Positions 8,154 through 17,993 of a stretch of DNA of 40,846 nucleotides are shown here, one piece after another. The number at the start of each line of letters is the position of its first letter. Within the stretch, counting starts at the first letter, position 1. The stretch covers positions 694-41,539 of the forward strand of contig FR887833.1 of the NCBI GenBank assembly GCA_000432735.1. Reading direction: 5' to 3'. The notes under the pieces were generated by a model. That model was not told where the DNA came from. It ran no database searches and worked only from the letters and a program-made list of their open reading frames with translations. The position numbers and the translations under genes are program-made. The DNA comes from Bacteroides sp. CAG:443 (GTDB lineage Bacteria; Bacteroidota; Bacteroidia; Bacteroidales; Bacteroidaceae).

Positions 8154-9110
8154 TTATTTTACAGTAGGATTCATTATTTGTATAGCCTGTCTTAAATATT
8201 TGTAAGTAGGTAAGGCCAGATATTCGTATTCCATATGGTAGGTTCCAACTCCAGCCTTTGGACCTTGTTCGGGTGTGAAACGAGCCATACCCTCCAAAGA
8301 AGGCATTACATTTCCGTATTTATCATGGTAGTTTGGATTACCTCCTGTTTGCCATAGACTCTCGAAGTTTTCAGTAAAAATGTATTGTTCTGGTTTCCAT
8401 CCTACTGCTGCTGCCTTGTTGAAGCGGCTTTGTAAATCGGAATCTCCTGTTGAATTGTATGCTTGTACAATACCATAATCGAAATATTCGGATAGGCCTG
8501 GATTCATGTGATAAGGTTCTCCATCGATACTTAATATTTTACCAGTTCCTGATTTGGGACCTACATATTGACTCATTTCATGAATGAAGACTTCCATATT
8601 GTCTTTGTTACATAATGGGCCGCTTCCGCCAAAATTAGGTTCATAATCGAAGTCAATGCCATCATAATTGTATTTGATAATAGTATCATTTAATGATTTT
8701 GCATAACTCGCATAATCTATGGTGCCATCTTCTGCAATAAACATTTCTGGAACGGTATGTGCGAATATAGTAAATATTACTTTAGTTCCTTTTTTCTGCT
8801 GTACATAAGCCATATCAGCCTTCATTTCAGGAGTTAAATTGTAAGTGTTTCCCCAGATAGATATGATATCTACGCTATCGGGTACATTATCTAGTCGTGT
8901 TGACATTGCAGAGCCCGTAGCTGTCCAGTTTCCAAACCATCCGAAGCAGAGCTGATGTTTAGAGTCTTTGTATTGCCTTAAAGCCTCGAAATAGTCCTCC
9001 GATTTTGTAGGAGGTACTTGCACAGTAAGAGCTTCTGGCATAGTTTGCTTGTCGCATGCAACAAAGGCTGTGCAACATAACATGACAATGAAGTATAATA
9101 TCTTTTTCAT
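8154..9110 (-). CDS. GH18 endo-beta-N-acetylglucosaminidase, lipoprotein
   Basis: At 318 residues, the protein carries a lipobox FVAC (Cys19) and then a single GH18 barrel. The catalytic motif DxxDxDxE is intact as DGIDFDYE at residues 150-157, Glu157 being the proton donor and Asp155 assisting the substrate N-acetyl group. The size and the segments GWFGNWTATGS and SIWGNTYNLT are of the EndoF/EndoH type, which cuts between the two core GlcNAc residues of N-glycans, rather than a processive chitinase with chitin-binding modules. Placement between SusD and two glycan-binding lipoproteins supports a surface enzyme that releases glycans for import. High-mannose versus complex preference cannot be read from the sequence. 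Confidence 0.93.
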   Translation of the reverse strand: MKKILYFIVMLCCTAFVACDKQTMPEALTVQVPPTKSEDYFEALRQYKDSKHQLCFGWFGNWTATGSAMSTRLDNVPDSVDIISIWGNTYNLTPEMKADMAYVQQKKGTKVIFTIFAHTVPEMFIAEDGTIDYASYAKSLNDTIIKYNYDGIDFDYEPNFGGSGPLCNKDNMEVFIHEMSQYVGPKSGTGKILSIDGEPYHMNPGLSEYFDYGIVQAYNSTGDSDLQSRFNKAAAVGWKPEQYIFTENFESLWQTGGNPNYHDKYGNVMPSLEGMARFTPEQGPKAGVGTYHMEYEYLALPTYKYLRQAIQIMNPTVK

Positions 9111-9131
9111 AACAATTCTATTTTTAAAAAA

Positions 9132-10724
9132 TTATTTTTTGTCCCACCACAACGGAGTACCTCCATGATCTGCTCCATTTAGAAGAGATATAGCATTTTT
9201 GACATTTTCATTATTGTTGTCGTATTCAGTTTGCGGAAATGGTAAGCGACGAATTTGTTTTTCTGTATCAATTGTTCCTCCACTGTAATTCTTGACTACT
9301 GGGAAAATCTTAGGATAACCGGTACGACGGAATTCGCTCCATGCTTCCATGCCTTCAGGAAACATTGCCAACCATTTCTGGGTAATGATTCGTTCCAAGT
9401 TTGCTTCAAACCCTTCTTCTGTCTTATAGACGGGAGTGATAGTGGAACGAGGTTCTGTACTGTTGTTGCCTACTTTATCTTCGAATTTAGCAGGTTTAGC
9501 AGTATCGTCTGTCAAATAATCTCCTAGAGCAGCAGAGTGCTGTTCAAAAGATGTTTGAACTCCTTGTTCATATAGGTCTTTAGCATCACCATTCATATTC
9601 CATTGTCTTAAAGCACCTTCAGCTCTCAAGAAGTAGGCTTCAGCTGCACACATCCATAAAACAGGATCGGTCTTTTGCACATTAGGGCAGGAGAGGGCAC
9701 GATATCCTTCAATATTATCTACGATGATTCCGTTACGCATTCCGTGGTAATCACCGGCTGGTGTAGTTGCCTGACTAAAATATTTAGAAATGCGAGCGTC
9801 TTTATATCCTTTCAAATATGATTCCATGGAAGCTCCCATTCGTGCATCTTTGTACATATCCCATACTACATTGAGCGGATGATAAACTGTAATTCCATTA
9901 TGGCTGTGAAGAAGTGCATTGTCGGCATTGCTTGTCATTACTCCTAGTTTACTTTTTACGACAGCCTGCTCTGCATATTTCTGTGCCCAGTCGGGCTTTA
10001 CATATACTACACGCATTGCCAAACGTAGCATTAATGTATTAGCAAATTTTGCCCATTTACTTACATCTCCTTCGTAAACCAGATCGTAGTTTTTCAGCGG
10101 ACGTGCTGACGGATTCTCCGTTGCATATTGTTCCAGGATCTGACTTGCCTCAGTTAATTCATTAAAGAATGATTCATATACTTTTTCTTGTGAATCGTAT
10201 GGAACCATAAGGCTTTCGCCGAATTTGAAGTAGGGGATAGGACCATAGGCATCAGTTACACGATGCATAGCTGCTATTTTTAGAACTTGTCCGATGGCAT
10301 AAGTAACAGGTTCTTCTGCTTTGACTTCCTCTGTCGCTATTTTTTTCCACTGTGGCATTACATTCTGATATGCAATGGAGAAAAGTACATCGCTCCATCC
10401 ACCAAAGCGAAGATTATAAGTCTGGTTGTTAGAAGAACTATTCCAGTTGTCGCTGCCGGACATGTATCCAGAAAAAATGTCTCCCACTAAGTTTTGTGCG
10501 CGCTGATATGCATTTGCGCCTTCGTCGCTACATGGAATAATATCTAATTGCATCGCACTGATTGAGCCTCCTGTACGTAAGTTATCCATATCCAGCATTC
10601 CGTCGGTAACCTTGTCTGGATTGGTATTCATTTCTTCATATCCTGCAGTACAGGCATTCAGCCCACACAGTAGTAGGCATGTAGCCCCTAGGTATTGTAT
10701 TTTCCCTAAAAAGATTGATTTCAT
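9132..10724 (-). CDS. SusD/RagB-family glycan-binding lipoprotein (N-glycan locus)
   Basis: A 530-residue lipoprotein with lipobox LNAC (Cys25) and the mature start TAGYEEMNTNPDKVTD, typical of the SusD-like_2 branch. Helical TPR-like segments are visible (AIGQVLKIAAMHRVTDAYGPIPYF; MCAAEAYFLRAEGAL), and the C-terminal part contains EGMEAWSEFRRTGYPKIFP, a common motif of this branch. SusD proteins form the lid on the SusC barrel and bind the imported oligosaccharide. The gene starts 17 bp after the SusC stop and 21 bp separate it from GH18, consistent with one operon. Substrate specificity is inferred from the GH18 neighbour. Confidence 0.94.
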   Translation of the reverse strand: MKSIFLGKIQYLGATCLLLCGLNACTAGYEEMNTNPDKVTDGMLDMDNLRTGGSISAMQLDIIPCSDEGANAYQRAQNLVGDIFSGYMSGSDNWNSSSNNQTYNLRFGGWSDVLFSIAYQNVMPQWKKIATEEVKAEEPVTYAIGQVLKIAAMHRVTDAYGPIPYFKFGESLMVPYDSQEKVYESFFNELTEASQILEQYATENPSARPLKNYDLVYEGDVSKWAKFANTLMLRLAMRVVYVKPDWAQKYAEQAVVKSKLGVMTSNADNALLHSHNGITVYHPLNVVWDMYKDARMGASMESYLKGYKDARISKYFSQATTPAGDYHGMRNGIIVDNIEGYRALSCPNVQKTDPVLWMCAAEAYFLRAEGALRQWNMNGDAKDLYEQGVQTSFEQHSAALGDYLTDDTAKPAKFEDKVGNNSTEPRSTITPVYKTEEGFEANLERIITQKWLAMFPEGMEAWSEFRRTGYPKIFPVVKNYSGGTIDTEKQIRRLPFPQTEYDNNNENVKNAISLLNGADHGGTPLWWDKK

Positions 10725-10741
10725 AATTTTACGAATTAAGG

Positions 10742-13700
10742 TTAGAATTGAAGTTTAACACTAAATCCAATGTTCCGTAAGCTCGGCATCATGAAGTAGT
10801 CTATACCCTGATAATAAGTACCTGTAGAAGATGCTAATTCAGGATCGAATGGAGCTTTGTTGTAGAACATGAACAGATTCTTGCCAATAAGTGAAACTGT
10901 TACATCTTTCAGTTTATTGTTAAACCATTTATTAGGCAGAGTATATCCCAATGTCATTTCGCGCAAGCGAATATTCGTAGCACTATAAGTATAGAAAGCC
11001 AGTAGTCCAGTCGTTCCTCCTCCCACAACAGAATAATAACTTTCTGGATTTAGCAATCCGCCATTTACAACAACTCCACCATTGTCGCGTGCTTCGGCAC
11101 TGGCCTGTGATGTCCCGAAGCGATCCATCATGGCTTGTGTTGCAGAAACGCATACACCACCAATACGCCAGTCTATCAAGACGCCCAGTGAGATACCCTT
11201 ATAGGAGAAAGTATTGTTCCATCCAAGGTTGTATTTCGGATCTGCATTACCTGCCTTAATCCAGTTTTCAGAGTCAGCCTGAATGCTCCCATTTTGTGGA
11301 TTTACATATATCTCTCCCTGATGATCACGCTTCAAGCCGGTTACATAGATATCTCCGATACTACCTCCTTCGGTTAAACGTTGCTTATATGAATCATTGG
11401 TACAAACATCGATATAAGGCATACTCCCGATCTTTTCACCTGTAATCGGGTTGATTGTATTGGGATCAAGTAACTCTTTGATTTTATTTCGGTTCATCGT
11501 GAAAGTAAGAGATGAATGCCATAAGAAATCTTTTATATGTTGTTTATAAGTAAGAGTTGATTCAATACCCCAGTTATTAACCTTACCTCCATTTGCATAG
11601 AAATGTGAGTATCCGGAACTGGGAGGCATAGATATTGTAAAGAACTGGTTATAGGTATTAGAATTATAATAGGTGACATCCAGATTTAATTTATCTTGGA
11701 ACAGACGCATATTCATACCGACTTCGAATGATTTTGTTCGTTCCGGTTCCAGGAAAGTTGCAGGGATGAATGGCAGACTTTCTATGTTTCCACCGCTGAT
11801 TCCATAGGCCAGAGATGTCATATAGGGCTGAGGGGCATTACCAACTTCACTGTATGAAGCGCGTAACTTCAAGAATGAAATCGGTGTGTGGCTCAGATCA
11901 AACATTTCGGTTGGAACAAACGATAAACCTACGGATGGATAGAAGAAGCCTGAGTTCTTGTGCGAAGTAAATGCAAAAGTAGAGAACCAGTCATTTCGTC
12001 CTGTTACATCCAAGAATACAGCACTCTTATAAGACAATTGCAGTGTCGCAAATACGGCCTGTGTGTTAGTGTGTACGCCTTTTGAGTCGAGAGGGCGGGT
12101 TTCCGGGTCATTTTTGATAATATTTTCGAAGGTAAACAAATTAGCAACTTTAGCCAAATGTCCTTCATAACCGATTTTTTCTCCGGAAACTTCGTCAGTT
12201 ACACTTGCTCCAATATTAGCATTGATGCCATAATTGCCGAAGCGCTTATCAATATTTAGAATTGCGTCTGCATAAAAATTCTTGTATTGGGTAGTTTGTT
12301 TCAAGTAGTTACCATAATTCGAAGCAAATAAGTTACTGGATGAGGCTGAGATTTTACGCTCGTAAGTATCCTGTGAATTATCGACGCGCAGACGTCCTGT
12401 AGCTTGCATCCAGTCAGTTATTTTCCAGCTTAAATTAGCTGTAAACATATAACGCATTTTGTTGTTCTCGAAGTGTTCTCGATTAACAATCCAATATGGG
12501 TTCTGCATGGATAGGCCTTGTTCCCCATAAGTCCAGTTTTGGGTAGGGAAGTTACGTTCAGGGTTGAAATGCTCGTAAGTCTTGAATTTAGTAAAATCGT
12601 CAGATGGTGGAAAAAGATACAATGGAACCAATGGATTATGGGCTTGTCCTTGTACCATTAGATTATGATTGTTCTGAAGAATATAAGAAGCACTCATATC
12701 CAATGTCAATTTGTCTTTTATCAGTTCTGTTGTATTGCGTAGTGTGAAGTTATACCTGTTATATTTACTGTTTGGTATAATTCCTCGAGAGTTTGTAGAC
12801 GAAGCCGAAAAATAGGTCTGGTTTCGGTCACTTCCACTTGTAACATTCATAGAATTGATCTCATTGAATCCTGTTTGGAAGAAATCAAGTGGGTCATAAG
12901 AAGAAGGCGTTGCCAATTTGTTTCCCCAGCTTTCATATACCAGATCATTTTTTCGTCCGTAAGTATTTTGAAAACGTGGCGTTACGAATGGACTTGTAAA
13001 TTGTGTATTATTTGAATAATTGACGGTAAGTTTTCCTTCTTTACCCTTTTTAGTTGTAATTAGTACAACACCATTTGCTCCCGATACACCATAAAGTGCG
13101 GCAGCTGCAGCTCCTGTCAGTACGGACATTGATTCGATATCATCCGGGTTGATGCTCGAGATACCATCGCTATCACCTCCATCCGGCATTTCAAAAGAAC
13201 CTTCCGGTTGTGTAGAGCGCATGGATGACAAGGGAATACCATCTACAACATATAGTGCATTGTTATCGCCGAACAATGATTTCGTACCACGCATGACGAC
13301 ACGTGTTGAGCCACCAATACCATTTGCACTTTGGTTGATGGTTACACCTGCTATTTTACCTGTCAGACTATTTACAAAACTGGCATCCTTTACGGCTGTA
13401 ATTACATCATTTTTTACTTCCTGGACGTTATAAGTTAACGATTTTGTTTCTCGTTTGATACCTAAGGCTGTTACTACCACTTCTTCAAGTGTTTCCGTAT
13501 CTTCCTTCATAACGATATCGTATGAAGTATTGGGAGATACCGTTAAAGTAATTGGCTTATATCCAACATACGATATTTCTAAAATATCACCTGTTGATGC
13601 TTTTAGCGAGAATTCACCGTTAAAATCAGTAATTGTTCCGTTAGAAGAATTTTTTATTTTAACATTCACTCCGATAAGGGCTTCTCCTTTACTGTCTTTT

Positions 13701-13912
13701 ATACTACCCTTAATGAGTATATTTTCCGGAGCTATTGATTTGACGCTCTCGTCAGGAGATTGTTGTGTATTAGCACTATAGGCAAGTGCAGGCACTGCCA
13801 AATGAAACATTGTACCAACCAATAAAATGAGATTTGTTCTCATCTTAAAAGGGTATTTTAGGTTTAATCTATCTTGTTGAGATAGAACCTTGAAAGATGT
13901 TGTTTTTTTCAT
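10742..13912 (-). CDS. SusC-family TonB-dependent outer-membrane transporter (N-glycan locus)
   Basis: The 1056-residue protein has an N-terminal signal region, a carboxypeptidase-regulatory-like domain at about residues 67-140 (KGSIKDSKGEALIGVNVKI), the SusC hallmark EEVVVTALGIKRE near 145, a plug domain (GVTINQSANG, YVVDGIPL) to about 290, and a C-terminal beta-barrel ending in aromatic NIGFSVKLQF. No STN domain precedes the regulatory-like domain, so anti-sigma-linked signalling is not evident. The ATG at 13912 gives an unusually long N-region before the hydrophobic stretch; ATG at 13843 (MRTNLILLVGTMFHLAV) would give a standard signal peptide and is a real alternative. It is the first gene of the five-gene locus, with a long AT-rich upstream region. 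Confidence 0.94.
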   Translation of the reverse strand: MKKTTSFKVLSQQDRLNLKYPFKMRTNLILLVGTMFHLAVPALAYSANTQQSPDESVKSIAPENILIKGSIKDSKGEALIGVNVKIKNSSNGTITDFNGEFSLKASTGDILEISYVGYKPITLTVSPNTSYDIVMKEDTETLEEVVVTALGIKRETKSLTYNVQEVKNDVITAVKDASFVNSLTGKIAGVTINQSANGIGGSTRVVMRGTKSLFGDNNALYVVDGIPLSSMRSTQPEGSFEMPDGGDSDGISSINPDDIESMSVLTGAAAAALYGVSGANGVVLITTKKGKEGKLTVNYSNNTQFTSPFVTPRFQNTYGRKNDLVYESWGNKLATPSSYDPLDFFQTGFNEINSMNVTSGSDRNQTYFSASSTNSRGIIPNSKYNRYNFTLRNTTELIKDKLTLDMSASYILQNNHNLMVQGQAHNPLVPLYLFPPSDDFTKFKTYEHFNPERNFPTQNWTYGEQGLSMQNPYWIVNREHFENNKMRYMFTANLSWKITDWMQATGRLRVDNSQDTYERKISASSSNLFASNYGNYLKQTTQYKNFYADAILNIDKRFGNYGINANIGASVTDEVSGEKIGYEGHLAKVANLFTFENIIKNDPETRPLDSKGVHTNTQAVFATLQLSYKSAVFLDVTGRNDWFSTFAFTSHKNSGFFYPSVGLSFVPTEMFDLSHTPISFLKLRASYSEVGNAPQPYMTSLAYGISGGNIESLPFIPATFLEPERTKSFEVGMNMRLFQDKLNLDVTYYNSNTYNQFFTISMPPSSGYSHFYANGGKVNNWGIESTLTYKQHIKDFLWHSSLTFTMNRNKIKELLDPNTINPITGEKIGSMPYIDVCTNDSYKQRLTEGGSIGDIYVTGLKRDHQGEIYVNPQNGSIQADSENWIKAGNADPKYNLGWNNTFSYKGISLGVLIDWRIGGVCVSATQAMMDRFGTSQASAEARDNGGVVVNGGLLNPESYYSVVGGGTTGLLAFYTYSATNIRLREMTLGYTLPNKWFNNKLKDVTVSLIGKNLFMFYNKAPFDPELASSTGTYYQGIDYFMMPSLRNIGFSVKLQF

Positions 13913-14514
13913 ATAAAATAATAAGGTTACTGGTTCATGTCAAAGATTCAACTTTTGTTATAAACCATGTTGGCAAATAGATAAATGAGGAAGTTGTTAA
14001 GTCTTGGTTTATTCTTCCGGGCAGAGTATTAACTGTCGTCTGATCTCATGGGCTTTGTTCTTTTAAGGTTTTAGGTTGTTCTTTTTTTACTTGTTACTTT
14101 ATGTGTTGATTTGTTGATAGTCTGTTACTTTATAGGTTGAATAGAGAATAGTTTTTAAATATATTTTATCTATAGTTTTAAGATTAACAAAATATAAATG
14201 ATATGTTTCCTATATATTAAATATTTTTATTTATGCAAAGATAGAATTTTTTATATAAATGATACTTATTTTATTACTGAAAAATTATGGAGAGCTTACT
14301 TTTTTGTCTGTTGAAAATAAGATATTAATAGTAACAAGGGCAGATAGTCTTAAATTCAAAAACAGGAGTACTATGGGCAGCTGACAGGAATACCTTCGTT
14401 TAAATTCAAGTTAATATATAAATCTGAAATTAATTAAGATGGAGTGCAGAATATCACTTTTAGTAACAAATTGTTATAATATAGGCTAAAAACAGATATA
14501 GCTGGAAGATAAAC
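13913..14514. other. AT-rich leader/intergenic region upstream of SusC
   Basis: About 600 bp without a credible gene. It holds a minus-strand -7 box at 14236-14243 and an imperfect 18-bp direct repeat (14093-14110 and 14124-14141, core GTTACTTTAT). If that box is the SusC promoter, the leader is about 315 nt. No regulator gene lies next to the locus. Confidence 0.5.
14236..14243 (-). promoter_or_regulatory. Possible -7 box (TATCTTTG) for the SusC operon
   Basis: A perfect TAnnTTTG match on the minus strand, the only one between SusC and the DUF3836 gene terminator. No -33 match is visible and the implied leader is long, so this is tentative. Confidence 0.4.
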
Positions 14515-14546
14515 AAAAAAGAGGCGCTTCTCACGAGGTGCCTCTT
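14515..14546 (-). terminator. Terminator of the DUF3836 gene
   Basis: The stem pairs AAGAGGCGC and its partner in GGTGCCTCTT with one wobble. On the minus strand it is followed by a run of six U residues. It lies about 50 bp after the DUF3836 stop and insulates the SusC operon. Confidence 0.8.
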
Positions 14547-14592
14547 AAAGTTAGAGAGTTTATGAAAATATTGTTTTTTTTGTATGCAGTTT

Positions 14593-14979
14593 TTACATAT
14601 TCATTGTTACTGTCATCTGCGGAACAAGAATATAATCTTTCTTTGATTCATTCCATTTATAGTATTGGATAGTAGTGCTCCCTTCATTGTATTGATATTT
14701 GATACACATGTTGTTACGCCATTCTCCCTTACTTGCGTCCCACTTTTGCAGTATGTTTTCAACAACTTGTTTCTGGTCGTTGTACTTATAGTTATATTTT
14801 TCAAAATTTGTCAGAATACCTTCATTCATTTTGTAGACGGTTTCAGACATCTTTACTCCATCTATTTCTTCAGTATTGTATATCAGTTCAGTTTCCGGAC
14901 TGTTAGCAAAAACTGTAAGGTTAGCGGCAAAAACAAATACTGTTACAAATAAACTCTTGAGTAAATTCATCTTTTTCAT
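14593..14979 (-). CDS. Small secreted DUF3836-like protein
   Basis: A 128-residue protein with a clear Sec signal peptide (MKKMNLLKSLFVTVFVFAAN, cleavage expected near ANS at about residue 26) and no lipobox. The mature part is a short beta-rich domain with repeated aromatic segments (YNYKYNDQKQVVENILQKWD, MCIKYQYNEGSTTIQYYKW), resembling the DUF3836 family of Bacteroides; the family name is from memory. Function is unknown. It has its own -7 box and terminator, so it is a single-gene unit between polA and the SusC locus. The ATG at residue 4 is an alternative start. Confidence 0.8.
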   Translation of the reverse strand: MKKMNLLKSLFVTVFVFAANLTVFANSPETELIYNTEEIDGVKMSETVYKMNEGILTNFEKYNYKYNDQKQVVENILQKWDASKGEWRNNMCIKYQYNEGSTTIQYYKWNESKKDYILVPQMTVTMNM

Positions 14980-15027
14980 ATCTTTAAATTTTAAGGTGTT
15001 ACTATCTTTTTGTTTTTAATTACGCTG

Positions 15028-15035
15028 CAAAGTTA
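15028..15035 (-). promoter_or_regulatory. Bacteroides -7 box (TAACTTTG) for the DUF3836 gene
   Basis: A TAnnTTTG match on the minus strand, 48 bp upstream of the DUF3836 start. Just upstream lie the inverted heptamers TGCTAAC and GTTAGCA around 15053-15100, of unknown role. Confidence 0.55.
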
Positions 15036-15130
15036 GTAAAACCTTTTGATGTTGCTAACTTTTCGATAAGAAAAAATGAATATTTTAGCAATTTGTTAGC
15101 ATTTAAAGATTCGTTAACAGTTTGGCTGTA

Positions 15131-17902
15131 TCAATGTGCTTCCAACCAATTTTTACCCCAACCGCAGTCTGCTCGCAAAGGTGCTTTCATTTTGTAAGCA
15201 GCTTCCATTTCAGATATCACAATTTGTTGCACTTTTTCTTTTTCTTCGGGCACGACGCTGAAGTTCAATTCATCGTGTACCTGAAGAATCATTTTGGAGC
15301 GAATGCCTTCTTCCATGAACCGTTTATAGATACGGATCATTGCCACCTTGATAATATCGGCCGCACTTCCTTGTATCGGTGCGTTGATGGCATTGCGTTC
15401 GGCATATCCGCGGACAACTGCATTTCGTGAATTGATATCAGGCAGGTAGCGTTTACGTTTAAAGATTGTTTCAATGTAACCTTTTTCTTGTGCCAGCCGG
15501 ATACTTTTATCCATGTATTCTTTTACATGCGGGTAATTTTCGAAATAGCCGTCTATCAGTTCCTTGGCTTCTTTCCGTTCAATGTTCAATCGTTCTGCCA
15601 GTCCGAATACCGATATACCATATATAATACCAAAGTTGGCAGTCTTTGCCTTGCTTCTCTGTTCACGCGTGACACTTTCCAGCGGCTCCTTATATATTTT
15701 TGCAGCAGTGGCTGCGTGAATATCCTGTCCTTTCTGGAAGGCTTCTATCATGTGAGGGTCCCCACTCAGGTGTGCCATGATACGAAGTTCGATTTGAGAA
15801 TAGTCGGCAGAGAAGAACTCACATCCTTCATCGGGAATAAATGCTCGTCGGATTTCCTTTCCGTCTTCATTGCGAACGGGGATGTTCTGTAGGTTCGGAT
15901 TGCTGGAACTGAGTCGACCTGTGGCGGTAACAGTCTGATTGAATGAAGTATGTATGTGCCCGGTTTTGGGATTAATCAATAAAGGAAGGGCATCGATATA
16001 CGTACCCAGTAACTTCTTCAGTCCCCGATGTTCCAATATCTTCCCTACAATCTCATGTTTGCCGCGCAGGCTTTCCAGAACTTCTTCGGAAGTAACATAC
16101 TGTCCGGTTTTGGTTTTCTTCGCCTTGTCTGTTATTTTCAGACGGTCGAACAACACTTCACCGACCTGTTTGGGAGAAGCGATATTGAACTCCATGCCGG
16201 CAAGCTGATGAACTTCTTCTTCCAGTTGTTGCATGCGTGCCGTAAAATGTCGGGAAGTTTCTTTCAGTGCTTCCGTGTCGATACGTACTCCATTGCGTTC
16301 CATATAGGCAAGGACCGGCACCAGTGGCATTTCGATACTTCGGAATAATTCGTCGACACCGTTTGCGACCAGTTCCTTTTCCAGTACGTTCTTTAACTTC
16401 AACGTAACGTCGGCATCCTCACACGCATACTTGTAGACCGAAGAAGGAGGGAGGTCGCGCATGTTTTTCTGGTTTTTGCCTTTAGGGCCTATCAGTTCCT
16501 CAATTTTTATGGTTTCATATTTTAAATAGACTTCAGCAAGATAATCCATACCATGATGCAGTTCGGGCTGGAGTACATAATGTGCAATCATGGTATCGAA
16601 CATCGGACCGCGGACTTCAACACCGTAGTTGCCCAATACCAGCATATCGTATTTTATATTTTGTCCGATCTTCAGCGTTTTTTCGTTTTCGAGGGCTGAT
16701 TTAAATTTATTAACAATTTTCAAAGCTTCTTCACGGTTCGCCGGAACAGGGACATAAAATGCCTGATTTTTGGCAAAACTGAAGCTCATTCCTACCAATT
16801 CGGCGGTTATCGGATCGGTTCCCGTGGTTTCCGTATCTAGACTGAAAAAATCTTTTGTAACGATATTTTGTAATAATTCGTCTATTTTATACTCTGAATC
16901 AACGAGTTGATAGTCGAAATCCAGGTCTTCTAACCGCGTGAGATTTGAATTTTTTTGCTCGCCTGCATTCTCGTCCGTAAAAAATCCAAAGAGATCGCTT
17001 TGAGAAGAGGCTGTTGGAGCCGCTGTTTTCTTCTCCGTTTTGAGAATACGGTCCAACAAAGTACGGAATTCCAATTCCTCAAAAATTTTGCGGAGTTCCT
17101 CCTCGTCGGGCTGTTCACGTTTCAGCGCTTCCATGTCGAGTGAGATTGGAACATCCGTTTTAATGGTAGCCAGGAATTTGGAGAAAGCAATCTGTTCGCG
17201 GTTGTTCTCTACTTTTGTTTTAATAGCCCCCTTCAGCTGGTCGGTGTTGGCAAGCAAGTTTTCGATGCTTCCAAATTGGGCGATTAACTTTTGGGCTGTT
17301 TTTTCGCCTACCCCCGGACATCCCGGAATGTTGTCGGCCGTATCACCCATGAGTCCCAGCATATCGATAACCTGCAAAGGTGATTCGATATCGAATTTGG
17401 CCTTGATTTCTTTTACACCCATTACTTCGAACTCCTTGTCGCCATATTTGGGTCGGTACATAAATACATTTTCCGACACCAGCTGACCATAGTCCTTATC
17501 GGGTGTCATCATATACGTGGTAATACCCCGTTTCCCGGCTTCGGTTGCAAGTGTTCCGATGACATCATCAGCCTCGTAACCTTGTACCTCGAGAATAGGA
17601 ATACGGTAAGCACGGATAATATCTTTAATAATAGGAACAGAGAGGCGAATAACTTCGGGAGTTTCTTCGCGCTGTGCTTTATACTGCTCGAAAGCTTCGT
17701 GGCGGAACGTCGGTCCGGCAGGATCGAAGGCAATACCGATATGGGTAGGGTTCTCTTTTTTCAGGACATCTTCCAGAGTATTGACGAATCCCATAATAGC
17801 GGATGTATTGAAACCTTTGGAGTTGATACGCGGATTTTTGATAAAAGCATAGTATGCACGGTAGATAAGTGCATACGCATCGAGTAGAAATAGTTTCTCC
17901 AT
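15131..17902 (-). CDS. polA: DNA polymerase I
   Basis: Starting at 17902 (MEKLFLLDAYALIYRAYYAF) gives 923 residues, the usual size; the longer frame to 18082 would run into the divergent gene and lacks family similarity. The order is the 5'-3' exonuclease domain (residues 1 to about 290, with GYEADDVIGTLA and LMGDTADNIPGCPGVGEKTA), the 3'-5' proofreading domain (about 350-545) with intact acidic motifs FSLDTETTGT, NIKYDMLVL and YACEDADVTLKL, and the family A polymerase domain with DYSQIELR and QVHDELNF. All catalytic acids are present, so proofreading should be active. The enzyme fills repair gaps and removes Okazaki primers. It is divergent from the prenyl synthase gene. Confidence 0.98.
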   Translation of the reverse strand: MEKLFLLDAYALIYRAYYAFIKNPRINSKGFNTSAIMGFVNTLEDVLKKENPTHIGIAFDPAGPTFRHEAFEQYKAQREETPEVIRLSVPIIKDIIRAYRIPILEVQGYEADDVIGTLATEAGKRGITTYMMTPDKDYGQLVSENVFMYRPKYGDKEFEVMGVKEIKAKFDIESPLQVIDMLGLMGDTADNIPGCPGVGEKTAQKLIAQFGSIENLLANTDQLKGAIKTKVENNREQIAFSKFLATIKTDVPISLDMEALKREQPDEEELRKIFEELEFRTLLDRILKTEKKTAAPTASSQSDLFGFFTDENAGEQKNSNLTRLEDLDFDYQLVDSEYKIDELLQNIVTKDFFSLDTETTGTDPITAELVGMSFSFAKNQAFYVPVPANREEALKIVNKFKSALENEKTLKIGQNIKYDMLVLGNYGVEVRGPMFDTMIAHYVLQPELHHGMDYLAEVYLKYETIKIEELIGPKGKNQKNMRDLPPSSVYKYACEDADVTLKLKNVLEKELVANGVDELFRSIEMPLVPVLAYMERNGVRIDTEALKETSRHFTARMQQLEEEVHQLAGMEFNIASPKQVGEVLFDRLKITDKAKKTKTGQYVTSEEVLESLRGKHEIVGKILEHRGLKKLLGTYIDALPLLINPKTGHIHTSFNQTVTATGRLSSSNPNLQNIPVRNEDGKEIRRAFIPDEGCEFFSADYSQIELRIMAHLSGDPHMIEAFQKGQDIHAATAAKIYKEPLESVTREQRSKAKTANFGIIYGISVFGLAERLNIERKEAKELIDGYFENYPHVKEYMDKSIRLAQEKGYIETIFKRKRYLPDINSRNAVVRGYAERNAINAPIQGSAADIIKVAMIRIYKRFMEEGIRSKMILQVHDELNFSVVPEEKEKVQQIVISEMEAAYKMKAPLRADCGWGKNWLEAH

Positions 17903-17968
17903 TCGTGTAAAATTATTAAGTTTTCTATGTAAAAGTACAAAAAAATACCGTATTCGCTGTTTTATTAT

Positions 17969-17976
17969 TACTTTTG
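17969..17976 (+). promoter_or_regulatory. Bacteroides -7 box (TACTTTTG) for the prenyl synthase
   Basis: A TAnnTTTG match 17 bp upstream of the start codon, giving a leader of only about 10 nt. The 91-bp divergent spacer must also hold the polA promoter, for which no consensus box was found. Confidence 0.55.
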
Positions 17977-17993
17977 TACCCAAATAAATCTCC

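Noticed and set aside
13149..13781. Two plus-strand frames opposite the N-terminal part of SusC
   Set aside because: Both are antisense shadows without start signals or domains; an antisense RNA remains possible but not a protein.
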